This document shows, one piece after another, positions 53,944 through 63,257 of a DNA stretch of 64,000 nt; positions within the stretch are counted from its first letter, which is position 1; every line of letters begins with the position of its first letter. The notes beneath the pieces were generated by a model that saw only the letters and a program-made list of their open reading frames with translations, did no database searches and was not told the origin of the DNA. Made by a program: the position numbers and the translations under genes. The DNA comes from an uncultured Hydrogenophaga sp. (GTDB lineage Bacteria; Pseudomonadota; Gammaproteobacteria; Burkholderiales; Burkholderiaceae_C): assembly GCF_958439165.1 (NCBI RefSeq), contig NZ_OY288120.1:62001-126000 (forward strand), given 5' to 3'.

Positions 53944-55104
53944 ATGTCTGATTTGAGTCTTCAACTGCAGCAGGCCGCAAGCCAACTACCAGTTCAAAGT
54001 TACTTCGACGAGGCGCTGTTCCAGCGCGAACTGGAGACGATCTTTCAGCGCGGGCCCCGCTACGTGGGGCACGCTCTCTCGGTGCCCGACATGGGCGACT
54101 ACCACGCCCTGCCCCAGGAAAACGGCGGACGGGCACTCATGCGCACGCCGTCCGGCATCGAGCTGGTGTCCAACGTCTGCCGGCACCGGCAGGCCGTCAT
54201 GCTCAAGGGCCGTGGCAATCTGAACCAGACCCAGCCGGGACATGCCGGCGGCCACATCGTGTGCCCGCTGCACCGCTGGACCTACAGCGGCTCCGCCACC
54301 CCTGCCGGCCAGAAGCCGGCCGGGCAGCTGCTGGGTGCCCCGCACTTCCAGCACGACCCCTGCCTGAACCTGGACAACTACCGCCTGCGTGAGTGGAACG
54401 GTCTGCTGTTCGAGGACAACGGCCGTGACGTCGCTGCCGACCTGGCCGACCTCGGCCCGCGTCAGGCGCTCAGCTTCGACGGCATGGTGCTGGACCACGT
54501 CGAACTGCACGAGTGCAACTACAACTGGAAGACCTTCATCGAGGTCTATCTGGAGGACTACCACGTGGCGCCGTTCCACCCGGGCCTGGGCAACTTCGTG
54601 ACCTGCGAGGACCTGCGCTGGGAGTTCCGCCCCGAATACTCGGTGCAGACGGTGGGCGCCCAGAACCTGATGGGCCAGGCCGGCAGCCCGGTCTACCAGC
54701 GCTGGCACGAGCAGCTGATGCAGTACCGGCAGGGCGAACTGCCCGACCACGGCGCCATCTGGCTGACCTACTACCCGCACATCATGGTCGAGTGGTACCC
54801 GCATGTGCTGACCGTCTCCACGCTGCACCCGGTGAGCCCCACGAAGACGCTCAACATGGTCGAGTTCTATTACCCCGAGGAGATCGCCGCCTTCGAGCGC
54901 GACTTCGTGGAAGCCCAGCGCGCTGCCTACATGGAGACCTGCGTGGAAGACGATGAGATCGCCGAGCGCATGGACGCCGGCCGGGCCGCCCTCATGAAGC
55001 GCGGCACCAGCGAGGTCGGCCCCTACCAGAGCCCCATGGAAGACGGCATGCAGCACTTCCACGAGTGGTACCGCCGCCAGATGGGCACGGCGGTGCAGGG
55101 TTGA
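53944..55104 (+). CDS. Rieske-type ring-hydroxylating oxygenase alpha subunit
   Basis: This 386-residue iron-sulfur oxygenase has the Rieske motif CRHRQ (Cys79, His81) and CPLHRW (Cys107, His110) and a catalytic-domain region ECNYNWKTFIEVYLEDYHVAPFHPGLG with the mononuclear-iron His residues and Glu/Asp bridging residues. Many Burkholderiales carry this gene beside xseB-ispA-dxs. Its substrate and reductase partner are unknown; no reductase or beta subunit gene is adjacent. A structured leader precedes it. Confidence 0.93.
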   Translation: MSDLSLQLQQAASQLPVQSYFDEALFQRELETIFQRGPRYVGHALSVPDMGDYHALPQENGGRALMRTPSGIELVSNVCRHRQAVMLKGRGNLNQTQPGHAGGHIVCPLHRWTYSGSATPAGQKPAGQLLGAPHFQHDPCLNLDNYRLREWNGLLFEDNGRDVAADLADLGPRQALSFDGMVLDHVELHECNYNWKTFIEVYLEDYHVAPFHPGLGNFVTCEDLRWEFRPEYSVQTVGAQNLMGQAGSPVYQRWHEQLMQYRQGELPDHGAIWLTYYPHIMVEWYPHVLTVSTLHPVSPTKTLNMVEFYYPEEIAAFERDFVEAQRAAYMETCVEDDEIAERMDAGRAALMKRGTSEVGPYQSPMEDGMQHFHEWYRRQMGTAVQG

Positions 55105-55118
55105 GCCCGGCCGCTCCC

Positions 55119-56030
55119 ATGCCAGCTGCCGGTGTCGGCCGGCAGGCGCTGTGGATGGTGCTGGCGTCGCTGTTCTTCGCCACCATGGGGGTGTGCATCA
55201 AGTTCGCCTCCAGCCACTTCAACAGCTTCGAGATCGTCTGCTACCGGGGCGTGGTGGGCGTGGTCTTTCTGGTCGGCCTGGCCCGCGCCCAGGGCGTGTC
55301 GCTGGGCACCCGGGTGCCGTCCATGCACCTGTGGCGCAGCGTGGTGGGCACCATCTCGCTGACCGCGTGGTTCTACGCGATTGCCGTGCTGCCACTGGCC
55401 ACCGCCATGACGCTGAACTACATGAGCAGCGTCTGGATCGCGACCTTCCTGCTCGGCGGTGCCCTGCTGATGCAGAGGCAGGGTGCGGCGGTGCGGGCCC
55501 AGGGCCCGCTGTTCATCACGGTGCTGGCCGGCTTTGCCGGCGTGGCCATGCTGCTGCGGCCGACCTTCACCGGCGACCAGGCCCTGGGCTCGCTGGTGGG
55601 CCTGATGTCGGGGCTGTTCGCCGCCCTGGCGTATCTGCAGGTGGCGGCACTGGCCCGGGCCGGCGAGCCCGAGAGCCGCACCGTCTTCTACTTCTCGCTG
55701 GGCGCGGTGGTGGTGGGTGCGGTGGGCATGCTGTTCACCGGCGCGAGCGCCTGGCACTGGCCGTCGGCGCTGTGGCTGCTGCCCATCGGGGTGCTGGCCG
55801 CCCTGGGGCAGCTGTGCATGACACGCGCCTACTCCAGCGGTGCCACGCTGCTCGTGGCCAACCTGCAGTACGCCGGCATCGTGTTCGCGGCGCTCTACAG
55901 CCTGCTGATCTTCGGAGACGAGCTGCCCCTGATCGGCTGGCTCGGCATGGGCCTGATCGTGGCCAGCGGCATCACGGCCACCGTGCTGCGCAACCGGGCC
56001 GTGCCACAGGCACCGGCCGAGGAACGCTGA
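55119..56030 (+). CDS. DMT-superfamily (EamA) transporter
   Basis: This 303-residue inner-membrane protein has ten predicted helices in two EamA repeats: MVLASLFFATMGVCIKFASSHFNSFEIVCYRG starts the first, and GAVVVGAVGMLFTGASAWHWPSALWLLPIGVLAALGQLCMTRAYSSG is in the second. It should export a metabolite or amino acid; the substrate is unknown. It begins 14 bases after the Rieske gene. Confidence 0.9.
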   Translation: MPAAGVGRQALWMVLASLFFATMGVCIKFASSHFNSFEIVCYRGVVGVVFLVGLARAQGVSLGTRVPSMHLWRSVVGTISLTAWFYAIAVLPLATAMTLNYMSSVWIATFLLGGALLMQRQGAAVRAQGPLFITVLAGFAGVAMLLRPTFTGDQALGSLVGLMSGLFAALAYLQVAALARAGEPESRTVFYFSLGAVVVGAVGMLFTGASAWHWPSALWLLPIGVLAALGQLCMTRAYSSGATLLVANLQYAGIVFAALYSLLIFGDELPLIGWLGMGLIVASGITATVLRNRAVPQAPAEER

Positions 56031-56080
56031 AGCCCGCAGGGTGTCGCACAATCGGCCGAATCGAATCCCCGTACCGAGCC

Positions 56081-56932
56081 ATGCACACCACCCTGATCTC
56101 TGCCACTGAACTCCAGCAGCTGCTGAAGACCGATGCCGACGTGCGCGTGATCGACTGCAGCGCCGACCTGATGGACCCCACCGCCGGCCGGCGCCTGTAC
56201 GAGCAGCTGCATGTCGCCGGATCGCTGCACGCCGACCTGGACACCGACCTGAGCGAGAAGTCCCACCCGGCCAGCAGCGGCCGCCACCCACTGCCCGCCC
56301 GCGAGGTCTTTGCCGCCACGCTGCAGCGCCTGGGCGTGAACAACGGCAGCCAGGTGGTGGTGCTGGACCGGGCCGGCATCATGTTCAGCGGACGCCTGTG
56401 GTGGATGCTCAAGTGGTGCGGCCACGAAGCCGTGGCCGTGCTCGATGGCGGCCTGGCCGCCTGGCAGGCCGCCGGTGGCGCGGTGGGCAGCGGACCCGCC
56501 CCCACAGTGCCGGCCGGCGATTTCCGGCTGGGTCCGACGGCGGCCACTGCGCTCACCACCGACGACGTGCAGGCCCTGATGGGTCGCCCCGATCGCACCC
56601 TGGTCGATGCCCGTGCGGCCGCCCGTTTCCGTGGCGAGACCGAGCCGCTCGATCCGGTGGCCGGTCACATTCCCGGCGCCCTCAACCGACCCTTCGGCGA
56701 GAACCTGCTGCCGGACGGCCGCTTCAAGCCCGCCGAGGTGCTGCGCGCCGAATTCGAGCGGCTGCTGGCCGGACGCGACCCCGCCGGCGTGGTCCACCAA
56801 TGCGGCAGCGGGGTCAGCGCGGTGCCCAACCTGCTGGCCATGGAACTGGCCGGTCTGGGCCGGGCGGCCCTGTACCCGGGCAGCTGGAGCGCCTGGTGCA
56901 ACACGCCGGGGACCGCCCGTGCCCAAGGCTGA
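56081..56932 (+). CDS. Sulfurtransferase with two rhodanese domains
   Basis: This 283-residue protein has two rhodanese domains: an inactive N-terminal one (VIDCSADLMDPTAGRRLYEQLHVAGSLHADLDTDLS) and a C-terminal active one with Cys241 in HQCGSGVSAVPNLLAME. The CGSGVSA loop resembles the CG[SP]GVTA loop of 3-mercaptopyruvate sulfurtransferase and SseA. Its last 14 bases overlap the kinase gene start if the GTG there is used. Confidence 0.92.
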   Translation: MHTTLISATELQQLLKTDADVRVIDCSADLMDPTAGRRLYEQLHVAGSLHADLDTDLSEKSHPASSGRHPLPAREVFAATLQRLGVNNGSQVVVLDRAGIMFSGRLWWMLKWCGHEAVAVLDGGLAAWQAAGGAVGSGPAPTVPAGDFRLGPTAATALTTDDVQALMGRPDRTLVDARAAARFRGETEPLDPVAGHIPGALNRPFGENLLPDGRFKPAEVLRAEFERLLAGRDPAGVVHQCGSGVSAVPNLLAMELAGLGRAALYPGSWSAWCNTPGTARAQG

Positions 56933-59123
56933 CACCCCGCGCCCTCCCGTGATCGCACCCGGCGTGGAAGCGCTGGCGGTGCGCACCACGCTGCTGACCC
57001 TCACGCTGATGATCGCGGTCACCGCCTCCGTGGTGATGCTGCTGGAACAGGTGCTGGCCGACAGCGACACGCGCGAGACCCTGGTGGCCGGGTTCATTGC
57101 CGCGATCAGCGCGGCGGCCCACTTCATGCTGCGCACGCGGCGCTGGTCCAACAACACCGTGGCCGTGATGATGGTGGTGGGCGTCATGCTCACCGCCCTG
57201 CTGTCGGTGCTGTCGTTCGGCTCGGTGCGTACCGCCGTCAACTTCCTGTTCGTCGGTGCCGTGGCGGGTGCTGGCGTGCTGCTGGGCCGGCAGGCCCTGG
57301 TGGCGGTCTCGGCCAGCGGGATCATGGCGCTGGGCGTGCTGACGGCCGCCGAGATGCGTGGCCTGCTGGGGCCGACGCCGGACTTTTCGGTCGGACTGCG
57401 CACCTGGATCGCGCAGTCCGCCGCCCTGCTGGTGGTGGCCATGCTGGTCACCCACAGCCGCCAGGCAACACAGCAGGCGCTGGACCGCCAGCTGCAGGAG
57501 CTGGAACGCCGACGCCAGACCGAAGCCGAACGCGACCGCAACCTCGACCGCTTCGCCCGCATCTTCCGGCTCAACCCCAGCCCGATGGTCGCCCAGTCGG
57601 CGACCACCGGCAGCATCCTCGACGTCAATGCGGCCTTCGAGCGCTGCTATGGCTGGCGGCGCGAACAGGTGCTGGGGCACACCGACCATTTCCTGTGGGT
57701 CGACCTGCTCGACCGCGAGCGCCATGTCCACAAGCTGTTCAGCGACCGGCGTGCGGACGGCTTGATGTGCCTGGGCAAACGCAGCGACGGCACCACCTTC
57801 GAGGTCCGGGTGTCTTCGGTGCTGGGTGAAGACCCGGACGACACGCTGATCATCAGCACCGTGACCGACGTGAGCGCGGAACTTCGCCACCAGCAGCAGC
57901 TGACCGACGTGGCCCGGGGCGTGGCCGCCGCCACCGGCGCGGCGTTCTTCCATGCCCTCACCGAACAGCTCGGCCGGGTGGTCCAGGCCGACTCGGTGGT
58001 CATCTGCGAAAGCCAGCCTGACGGCGGCATGCACACCCTGGCGGTGTGGCGTGACGGGCGCCAGGCCGACAACTTCAACTTCCAGCTGGCCGACACACCC
58101 TGCGCCGACACCCTGGACCAGGCCGGCCTGATGGTCTACACCGAGGGCGTCACCCGCCTCTACCCGCGGGCACGCGGGCTGGTGGCGGGCCACTACGAAG
58201 CCTACGCAGGCCAGGCCCTGCGCGATGGCGACCGCCAGCCGGTGGGGGTGCTCTTCGTGCTCTGGAAGCAGCCGGCGACCCTGACCGATGATGTCCGGGC
58301 CCTGCTGTCCATCTTCGTGAGCCGGGCCGAAGCCGAGCTGCAGCGCCTGCAGCGCGACCGCGACATCGAGCGCCTGCAGGCCACCCTCGAACAGCGTGTG
58401 CGCGACCGCACCGCCGAACTGGAGCGCCTGAATGCCGAGCTGGATGCCTTCGCGTATTCGGTCTCGCATGACCTGAAGGCGCCGCTGCGTTCCATCGACG
58501 GCTTCACCCAGCTGCTGCTGGAGCAGGCCGGTGACCGGCTGGAGCCGGACGACCGCGACCTGCTGGACCGCGTGGTGGGCTCGACCCGCCGCATGGGTTC
58601 CATCATCAACGATCTGCTGGCGCTGGCCCGGGTCAGCCAGGGCATGCTGGAACGCCTGCCGGTGGACCTGACCGAGCTGGCCAGCCATGTGGCCGGCGAG
58701 GAGCTGCGCAAGTACGGCGAGCGACGGGTACAGATCGACATCGAGCCGGGGCTGCAGGCCTGGTGCGACGCGCGGCTGGTCCGGGTGGCGCTCGAGAACC
58801 TGATCGGCAACGCCCTCAAGTACACCCGCAACCGGCAGGATGCCGTGATCGGCATCGGCCGGCTGGCCCCTGCTGGCAACGACGACCGGGTCCGCTTCTA
58901 CATCCGCGACAACGGCGCCGGCTTCGACATGGCCCACGCGGGGCTGCTGTTCAAGCCGTTCCAGCGGCTGCACCGCCCCAGCGAGTTCGAAGGTACCGGC
59001 ATCGGCCTGGCCACCGTGCGCCGGGTGGTGGAGCGGCACGGCGGCACCATCGAAGGCCAGGGTGTGCCGGGCGAAGGGGCGGAGTTCCGCTTCGACTTCG
59101 GCCAGCCACCGGCGCAGGACTGA
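56919..59123 (+). CDS. Membrane sensor histidine kinase with PAS and GAF-like domains
   Basis: This 734-residue kinase has about six N-terminal membrane helices (residues ~15-170), a coiled coil (QALDRQLQELERRRQTEAERDRN), a PAS domain (FRLNPSPMVAQSATTGSILDVNAAFERCYGW), a GAF-like domain (~350-480), HisKA with His517 in YSVSHDLKAPLRSIDGF, and HATPase with NLIGNALKYT, DNGAGFD and GTGIGLATV. No response regulator is adjacent. Start is GTG 56919 or GTG 56949. The GAF region looks like phytochrome or cNMP-type ligand pockets, but no bilin Cys was identified. Confidence 0.9.
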   Translation: MPKADTPRPPVIAPGVEALAVRTTLLTLTLMIAVTASVVMLLEQVLADSDTRETLVAGFIAAISAAAHFMLRTRRWSNNTVAVMMVVGVMLTALLSVLSFGSVRTAVNFLFVGAVAGAGVLLGRQALVAVSASGIMALGVLTAAEMRGLLGPTPDFSVGLRTWIAQSAALLVVAMLVTHSRQATQQALDRQLQELERRRQTEAERDRNLDRFARIFRLNPSPMVAQSATTGSILDVNAAFERCYGWRREQVLGHTDHFLWVDLLDRERHVHKLFSDRRADGLMCLGKRSDGTTFEVRVSSVLGEDPDDTLIISTVTDVSAELRHQQQLTDVARGVAAATGAAFFHALTEQLGRVVQADSVVICESQPDGGMHTLAVWRDGRQADNFNFQLADTPCADTLDQAGLMVYTEGVTRLYPRARGLVAGHYEAYAGQALRDGDRQPVGVLFVLWKQPATLTDDVRALLSIFVSRAEAELQRLQRDRDIERLQATLEQRVRDRTAELERLNAELDAFAYSVSHDLKAPLRSIDGFTQLLLEQAGDRLEPDDRDLLDRVVGSTRRMGSIINDLLALARVSQGMLERLPVDLTELASHVAGEELRKYGERRVQIDIEPGLQAWCDARLVRVALENLIGNALKYTRNRQDAVIGIGRLAPAGNDDRVRFYIRDNGAGFDMAHAGLLFKPFQRLHRPSEFEGTGIGLATVRRVVERHGGTIEGQGVPGEGAEFRFDFGQPPAQD

Positions 59124-59141
59124 AACCGGCGTGGCCGGCGT

Positions 59142-60038
59142 TCAGGCCACGCCGTGCTGGCGGAACCAGGCCAGCGCGCGGTTCCACCCGTCCTGTGCCG
59201 GCTCGGCCCGGAAGCTCGGCCGGTAGTCGGCATGGAAGGCATGCGGTGCATCGGGGTATACGACAAAGCTCGACTGCCGAGCCGCCGGGCTGCCCGAGGC
59301 CAGGGCCTTCTTCATGGTCTCCACCGTGTCCAGTGGAATGCCGGTGTCGGCGGCGCCGTACAGACCCAGCACCGGCGCCTTGAGCTGGCCGGTCACATCG
59401 ACCGGCTGGCGCGGGTTGAGATCGTTCGTCTGACCGACCAGCCGGCCATACCAGGCCACACCGGCCTTGACCTGCGGGTTGTGCGCCGCGTAGAGCCAGG
59501 TCTGCCGCCCACCCCAGCAGAAGCCGGTGACGGCCAGCTTCGACACGTCGCCGCCGTTGGCACCCGCCCAGCGCACGGCGGCGTCCAGATCGGTCATGAC
59601 CTGGGCGTCCGGCACCTGGGAGATCACCTCCGCGATCAGCCGCGCCATCTCGCCGTAGGACTGCGGATCGCCCTGGCGGATGAACAGTTCGGGCGCAATG
59701 GCCAGGTAGCCCGCGCGGGCGAAGCGCCGCGCCGTGTCGGCGATGTATTCGTGGACGCCGAAGATCTCCGACAGCACCAGCACCACCGGCAGCCCGGTGC
59801 GCCCGGCCGGCGCAGCGCGGTAGGCCGGCATGGAGAAGCCGGCCACGTCGATCATCACCTCGCCCACGGTGAGTCCGTCGGCCGGCGTGCGGATGGCGGT
59901 CTGCGCCATCAGCGGCGCCGCAGCGGCGGCGTAACCGACGCCGAGCGCAGCCTTGAGCGCCGTACGGCGGGTGGTGCCTTCGGCGCCGGACTGGCCGGGC
60001 AGAAGGGCGCCGAGGTCTTGTGTGTACGAGCGATGCAT
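59142..60038 (-). CDS. Dienelactone hydrolase family protein with Tat-like leader
   Basis: This 298-residue alpha/beta hydrolase has a twin-Arg leader (TTRRTALKAALGVGYAAAAAP) and the dienelactone hydrolase catalytic set: Cys174 in VTGFCWGGRQT, Asp in LYGAADTGIPLDTV and His in DAPHAFHADYRPS, with Glu91 in LVLSEIFGVHEY. It should be exported and cleave a lactone or ester; its substrate is unknown. It converges with the kinase gene. Confidence 0.93.
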   Translation of the reverse strand: MHRSYTQDLGALLPGQSGAEGTTRRTALKAALGVGYAAAAAPLMAQTAIRTPADGLTVGEVMIDVAGFSMPAYRAAPAGRTGLPVVLVLSEIFGVHEYIADTARRFARAGYLAIAPELFIRQGDPQSYGEMARLIAEVISQVPDAQVMTDLDAAVRWAGANGGDVSKLAVTGFCWGGRQTWLYAAHNPQVKAGVAWYGRLVGQTNDLNPRQPVDVTGQLKAPVLGLYGAADTGIPLDTVETMKKALASGSPAARQSSFVVYPDAPHAFHADYRPSFRAEPAQDGWNRALAWFRQHGVA

Positions 60039-60070
60039 GGGGTGTCTCCCTGTCGTTGATTCGGTCGGAT

Positions 60071-62830
60071 TCAGTGCGCCTGGTCCCAGTTGGCGCCCAT
60101 GCCCACCTCGGCCAGCAACGGCACCTTGAGTGCGGCCACACCAGCCATCAGGCGCGGCACCTCGGTGCGCAGCCAGTCCACCTCGGCCTGCGGCACCTCG
60201 AACACCAGTTCGTCGTGCACCTGCATGATCATCTTCGTGCCCCGGCCCTGGTCGTCCAGGGCCTTCTGCACCGCCACCATGCTGAGCTTGATCAGGTCGG
60301 CCGCCGTGCCCTGCATGGGCGCATTGATGGCGGCGCGTTCGGCACCGCTGCGGCGCGGGCCGTTGGGGCTGTTGATCTCGGGCAGGTACAGGCGGCGGCC
60401 GAACACGGTTTCCACATAGCCCCGGGCTTTGGCCTGGGCGCGGGTGTCGTCCATGTACTGGCGCACGCCGGCAAAGCGCTCGAAGTAGCGCTGGATGTAG
60501 TTTTTGGCCGCGGTGTTGTCGATACCCAGGGCCTTGGCCAGGCCGAAGGCGCTCATGCCGTAGATGAGGCCGAAGTTGATCACCTTGGCATAGCGCCGCT
60601 GCTCGCTGCTGACCTGGTCCACCGCCACGCCGAACACCTCGGCAGCGGTCGCGCGGTGCACGTCCAGGCCGTCCTGGAAGGCACGCAGCAGGGCCTCGTC
60701 GCCACTGATGTGGGCCATGATGCGCAGCTCGATCTGGGAATAGTCGGCGCTGGCGATCACATGGCCGGCCGGGGCCACGAAGGCCTCGCGCACCCGCCGG
60801 CCTTCGGGCGTGCGGATGGGGATGTTCTGCAGGTTGGGGTCGTTGCTGGACAGGCGCCCGGTCACCGCCACCGCCTGGGCATAGTGGGTGTGCACGCGGC
60901 CGGTGCGCGGCAGCGCCATCTGGGCCAGCTTGTCGGTGTAGGTGCCCTTGAGCTTGGACAGGCTGCGGTGCTCCAGGATCTTGGCCGGCAGGGGGTAGTC
61001 CTCGGCCAGTTTTTCCAGCACCTCCTCGTCGGTGCTGCGGGCGCCGGTGGCGGTCTTCTTGATGACCGGCAGGCCCAGCTTGTCGAAGAAGATCTCGCCC
61101 AGCTGCTTGGGGCTGCCCAGGTTGAAGGGCTGGCCCGCGATCTCGTAAGCCTCCTGTTCGAGCGCCACGATGCGCTGACCCAGTTCGTGGCTCTGCGCGG
61201 CCAGGGTGGGCGCGTCGATCAGCACGCCGTTGCGTTCGATGCGGAACAGCGCCTCGCTGCTGGCGATCTCCAGCTCGTAGACGAAGCGCAGGCGCTCGTC
61301 GGCCTGCAGGCGCGGCCACAGCACACGGTGCACATCCAGCGTCTGGTCGCTGTCTTCGCAGGAATATTCGGCGGCCTTGGCCACGTCCACCTGCGAGAAA
61401 GGAATCTGGTGCGCGCCCTTGCCGCACAGGGCCTCATAGCTGATGCCCTTGCGGCCCACATGCCGCTCGGCCAGGCTTTCCAGGCCGTGCGGCTTGTGCA
61501 CTTCCAGCACATAGCTCTGCAGCATGGTGTCGTGCACATAGCCGCGCACTTCGATGCCGTGGTTGGCGAACACATGGCGGTCGTACTTGACGTGCTGGCC
61601 CAGCTTGTGGCGGGCCGGATCCTCCAGCCAGGGCTTCATGCGCTGCAGCACTTCGTCCAGCGGCAGCTGGACCGGCGCGTCCGGCCCCTCATGGGACAGC
61701 GGCACATAAGCGGCCTCGCCCGGTTCGATGCTGAACGAGATGCCGACAATGGTGGCGCGCATCTCGTCGAGCGAGGTGGTCTCGGTGTCCAGCGCCACCA
61801 GCTCGGCCGACTGCAGGCGGGCCAGCCAGGCATCCAGCGCCTCCCAGGTCAGGATGGTGTCGTAGCGCAGCTCGCGGGGCGGAGCGGGCGGCGCCGCCGG
61901 CTCGTCGAACAGGCCGGGCTCGGCCACCGGGCTGGGAGGCGCCAGCTTCTCGCCGGTGCGCGCAGCCAGGCCCTTGAAGCCGTAGCGTTCGTAAAACGCC
62001 TTCAGGGCGGCCGCATCGGCCTGGCCGACGCGGATGGATTCGAGCGACGGCAGGTCGGGCACGAAGCCGTTCAGGTCGCAATCGGTCTTGATGGTCAGCA
62101 GCTGGCGGCCGGTGGGCAGCCAGTCCAGCGCCTTGCGCAGGTTCTCGCCGGCCACGCCCTTGATCTCGCCGGCCCGGGCCACCAGGGCGTCGAGCGAGCC
62201 GTATTCATTGAGCCATTTGGCCGCCGTCTTGGGGCCGACCTTCTCGACACCTGGCACGTTGTCCACCGCGTCGCCCACCAGGGTCTGGAAGTCGATCATC
62301 AGGCTGGCCGGCACCCCGAACTCGGCCTGCACACCGGCCAGGTCGCGCTTCTTGCCGTTCATGGTGTCGATGATGGTGATGCGTTCGTCCACCAGCTGGG
62401 CCAGGTCCTTGTCGCCGCTGCTGATGACCACGTTCAGGCCCTGCTTCGATGCGGCGACCGCCAGCGTGCCGATCACGTCGTCGGCTTCCACGCCGGGCAC
62501 GTCCAGCACCGGGAAGCCGAGCAGGCGCACCACCTCGTGGATCGGCGGGATCTGGGCCCGCAGGTCGTCCGGCATGGGGCTGCGGTGGCCCTTGTAGTCG
62601 GGGTAGATGGCGTCGCGGAAGGTCGGGCCGGAGGCATCGAACACGCAGGCCACATAGGCGGCGGGCACCTCCTTCTGCAGGCTCTGCATCATGTTGACCA
62701 TGCCGCGGATGGCCCCGGTGGCCGGGCTGGACGGATCGCCCGGCACCGCCCGCAGGTCGGGCATGGCGTGGAAGGCACGGTAGAGGTAGCTGGACCCGTC
62801 GATGAGCAGCAGGGTGGCGTTTTCGGACAT
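60071..62830 (-). CDS. polA: DNA polymerase I
   Basis: Pol I fills gaps and removes RNA primers. The 919-residue protein has the 5'-nuclease domain (LLLIDGSSYLYRAFHA; GDKDLAQLV; GDAVDNVPGV), a 3'-5' exonuclease domain with intact acidic residues (LVALDTETTSLDEM; YDRHVF; EYSCEDSDQTLD), and the polymerase domain (NLQNIPIRTPEGRRVREAFV; SADYSQIELRIMAHISGD; RRYAKVINFGLIYGMSAFGL; MQVHDELVFEVP). I chose ATG 62830; a TTG lies six codons upstream. Confidence 0.97.
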   Translation of the reverse strand: MSENATLLLIDGSSYLYRAFHAMPDLRAVPGDPSSPATGAIRGMVNMMQSLQKEVPAAYVACVFDASGPTFRDAIYPDYKGHRSPMPDDLRAQIPPIHEVVRLLGFPVLDVPGVEADDVIGTLAVAASKQGLNVVISSGDKDLAQLVDERITIIDTMNGKKRDLAGVQAEFGVPASLMIDFQTLVGDAVDNVPGVEKVGPKTAAKWLNEYGSLDALVARAGEIKGVAGENLRKALDWLPTGRQLLTIKTDCDLNGFVPDLPSLESIRVGQADAAALKAFYERYGFKGLAARTGEKLAPPSPVAEPGLFDEPAAPPAPPRELRYDTILTWEALDAWLARLQSAELVALDTETTSLDEMRATIVGISFSIEPGEAAYVPLSHEGPDAPVQLPLDEVLQRMKPWLEDPARHKLGQHVKYDRHVFANHGIEVRGYVHDTMLQSYVLEVHKPHGLESLAERHVGRKGISYEALCGKGAHQIPFSQVDVAKAAEYSCEDSDQTLDVHRVLWPRLQADERLRFVYELEIASSEALFRIERNGVLIDAPTLAAQSHELGQRIVALEQEAYEIAGQPFNLGSPKQLGEIFFDKLGLPVIKKTATGARSTDEEVLEKLAEDYPLPAKILEHRSLSKLKGTYTDKLAQMALPRTGRVHTHYAQAVAVTGRLSSNDPNLQNIPIRTPEGRRVREAFVAPAGHVIASADYSQIELRIMAHISGDEALLRAFQDGLDVHRATAAEVFGVAVDQVSSEQRRYAKVINFGLIYGMSAFGLAKALGIDNTAAKNYIQRYFERFAGVRQYMDDTRAQAKARGYVETVFGRRLYLPEINSPNGPRRSGAERAAINAPMQGTAADLIKLSMVAVQKALDDQGRGTKMIMQVHDELVFEVPQAEVDWLRTEVPRLMAGVAALKVPLLAEVGMGANWDQAH

Positions 62831-62896
62831 CCGCGCATTGTGGGCCAACTCGCCCGGCCATCGGCGCAGATCGGCCCTGGCTGCCTACAATGCGGC

Positions 62897-63244
62897 ATGC
62901 GCCCGAACCTCCCCGCCCTCCTCCTGCCAGCCCTGCTCGGCACCCTGTCGGCCCTGGCTGCCGCCACCGCCTCCGCGCAGGTCGCGCCGGCTGCCGATGC
63001 AGCCCGCACCCCCGCCGCCAGCGCACCGGGCGACCGCATCGAGCGCATCACCAACGAGGACGCCCTCACCCGCATCCAGGAACTGCGCGTGGGCGGGCAG
63101 ACCCAGTCCATCGACGTGGCGCCCAAGAACGGTGCCCCGGCCTACCAGATCAACCCGCAGCCGGCCGGCGCCTTGCCCGGCGAGACCGGCGGCAAGCCGA
63201 CCGGCAACGCCGGACGCAGCAGCTGGCGCGTGCTGAACTTCTGA
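62897..63244 (+). CDS. Exported DUF2782 protein
   Basis: This 115-residue protein has a signal peptide (LPALLGTLSALAAATASAQV) and the DUF2782 pattern RIERITNEDALTRIQELRVGGQTQSIDVAPKNGAPAYQINP, which ends with SSWRVLNF. It should be periplasmic. It is often next to polA and thrB. A TACAAT box (62886-62891) lies just upstream of the ATG. Function unknown. Confidence 0.88.
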   Translation: MRPNLPALLLPALLGTLSALAAATASAQVAPAADAARTPAASAPGDRIERITNEDALTRIQELRVGGQTQSIDVAPKNGAPAYQINPQPAGALPGETGGKPTGNAGRSSWRVLNF

Positions 63245-63257
63245 GGGCGGCACCACC

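Noticed and set aside
60020..63244. Plus-strand open frame of over 1000 codons across polA
   Set aside because: It is antisense to polA, whose motifs are complete. Only the last 115 codons (62897-63244) form the DUF2782 gene.
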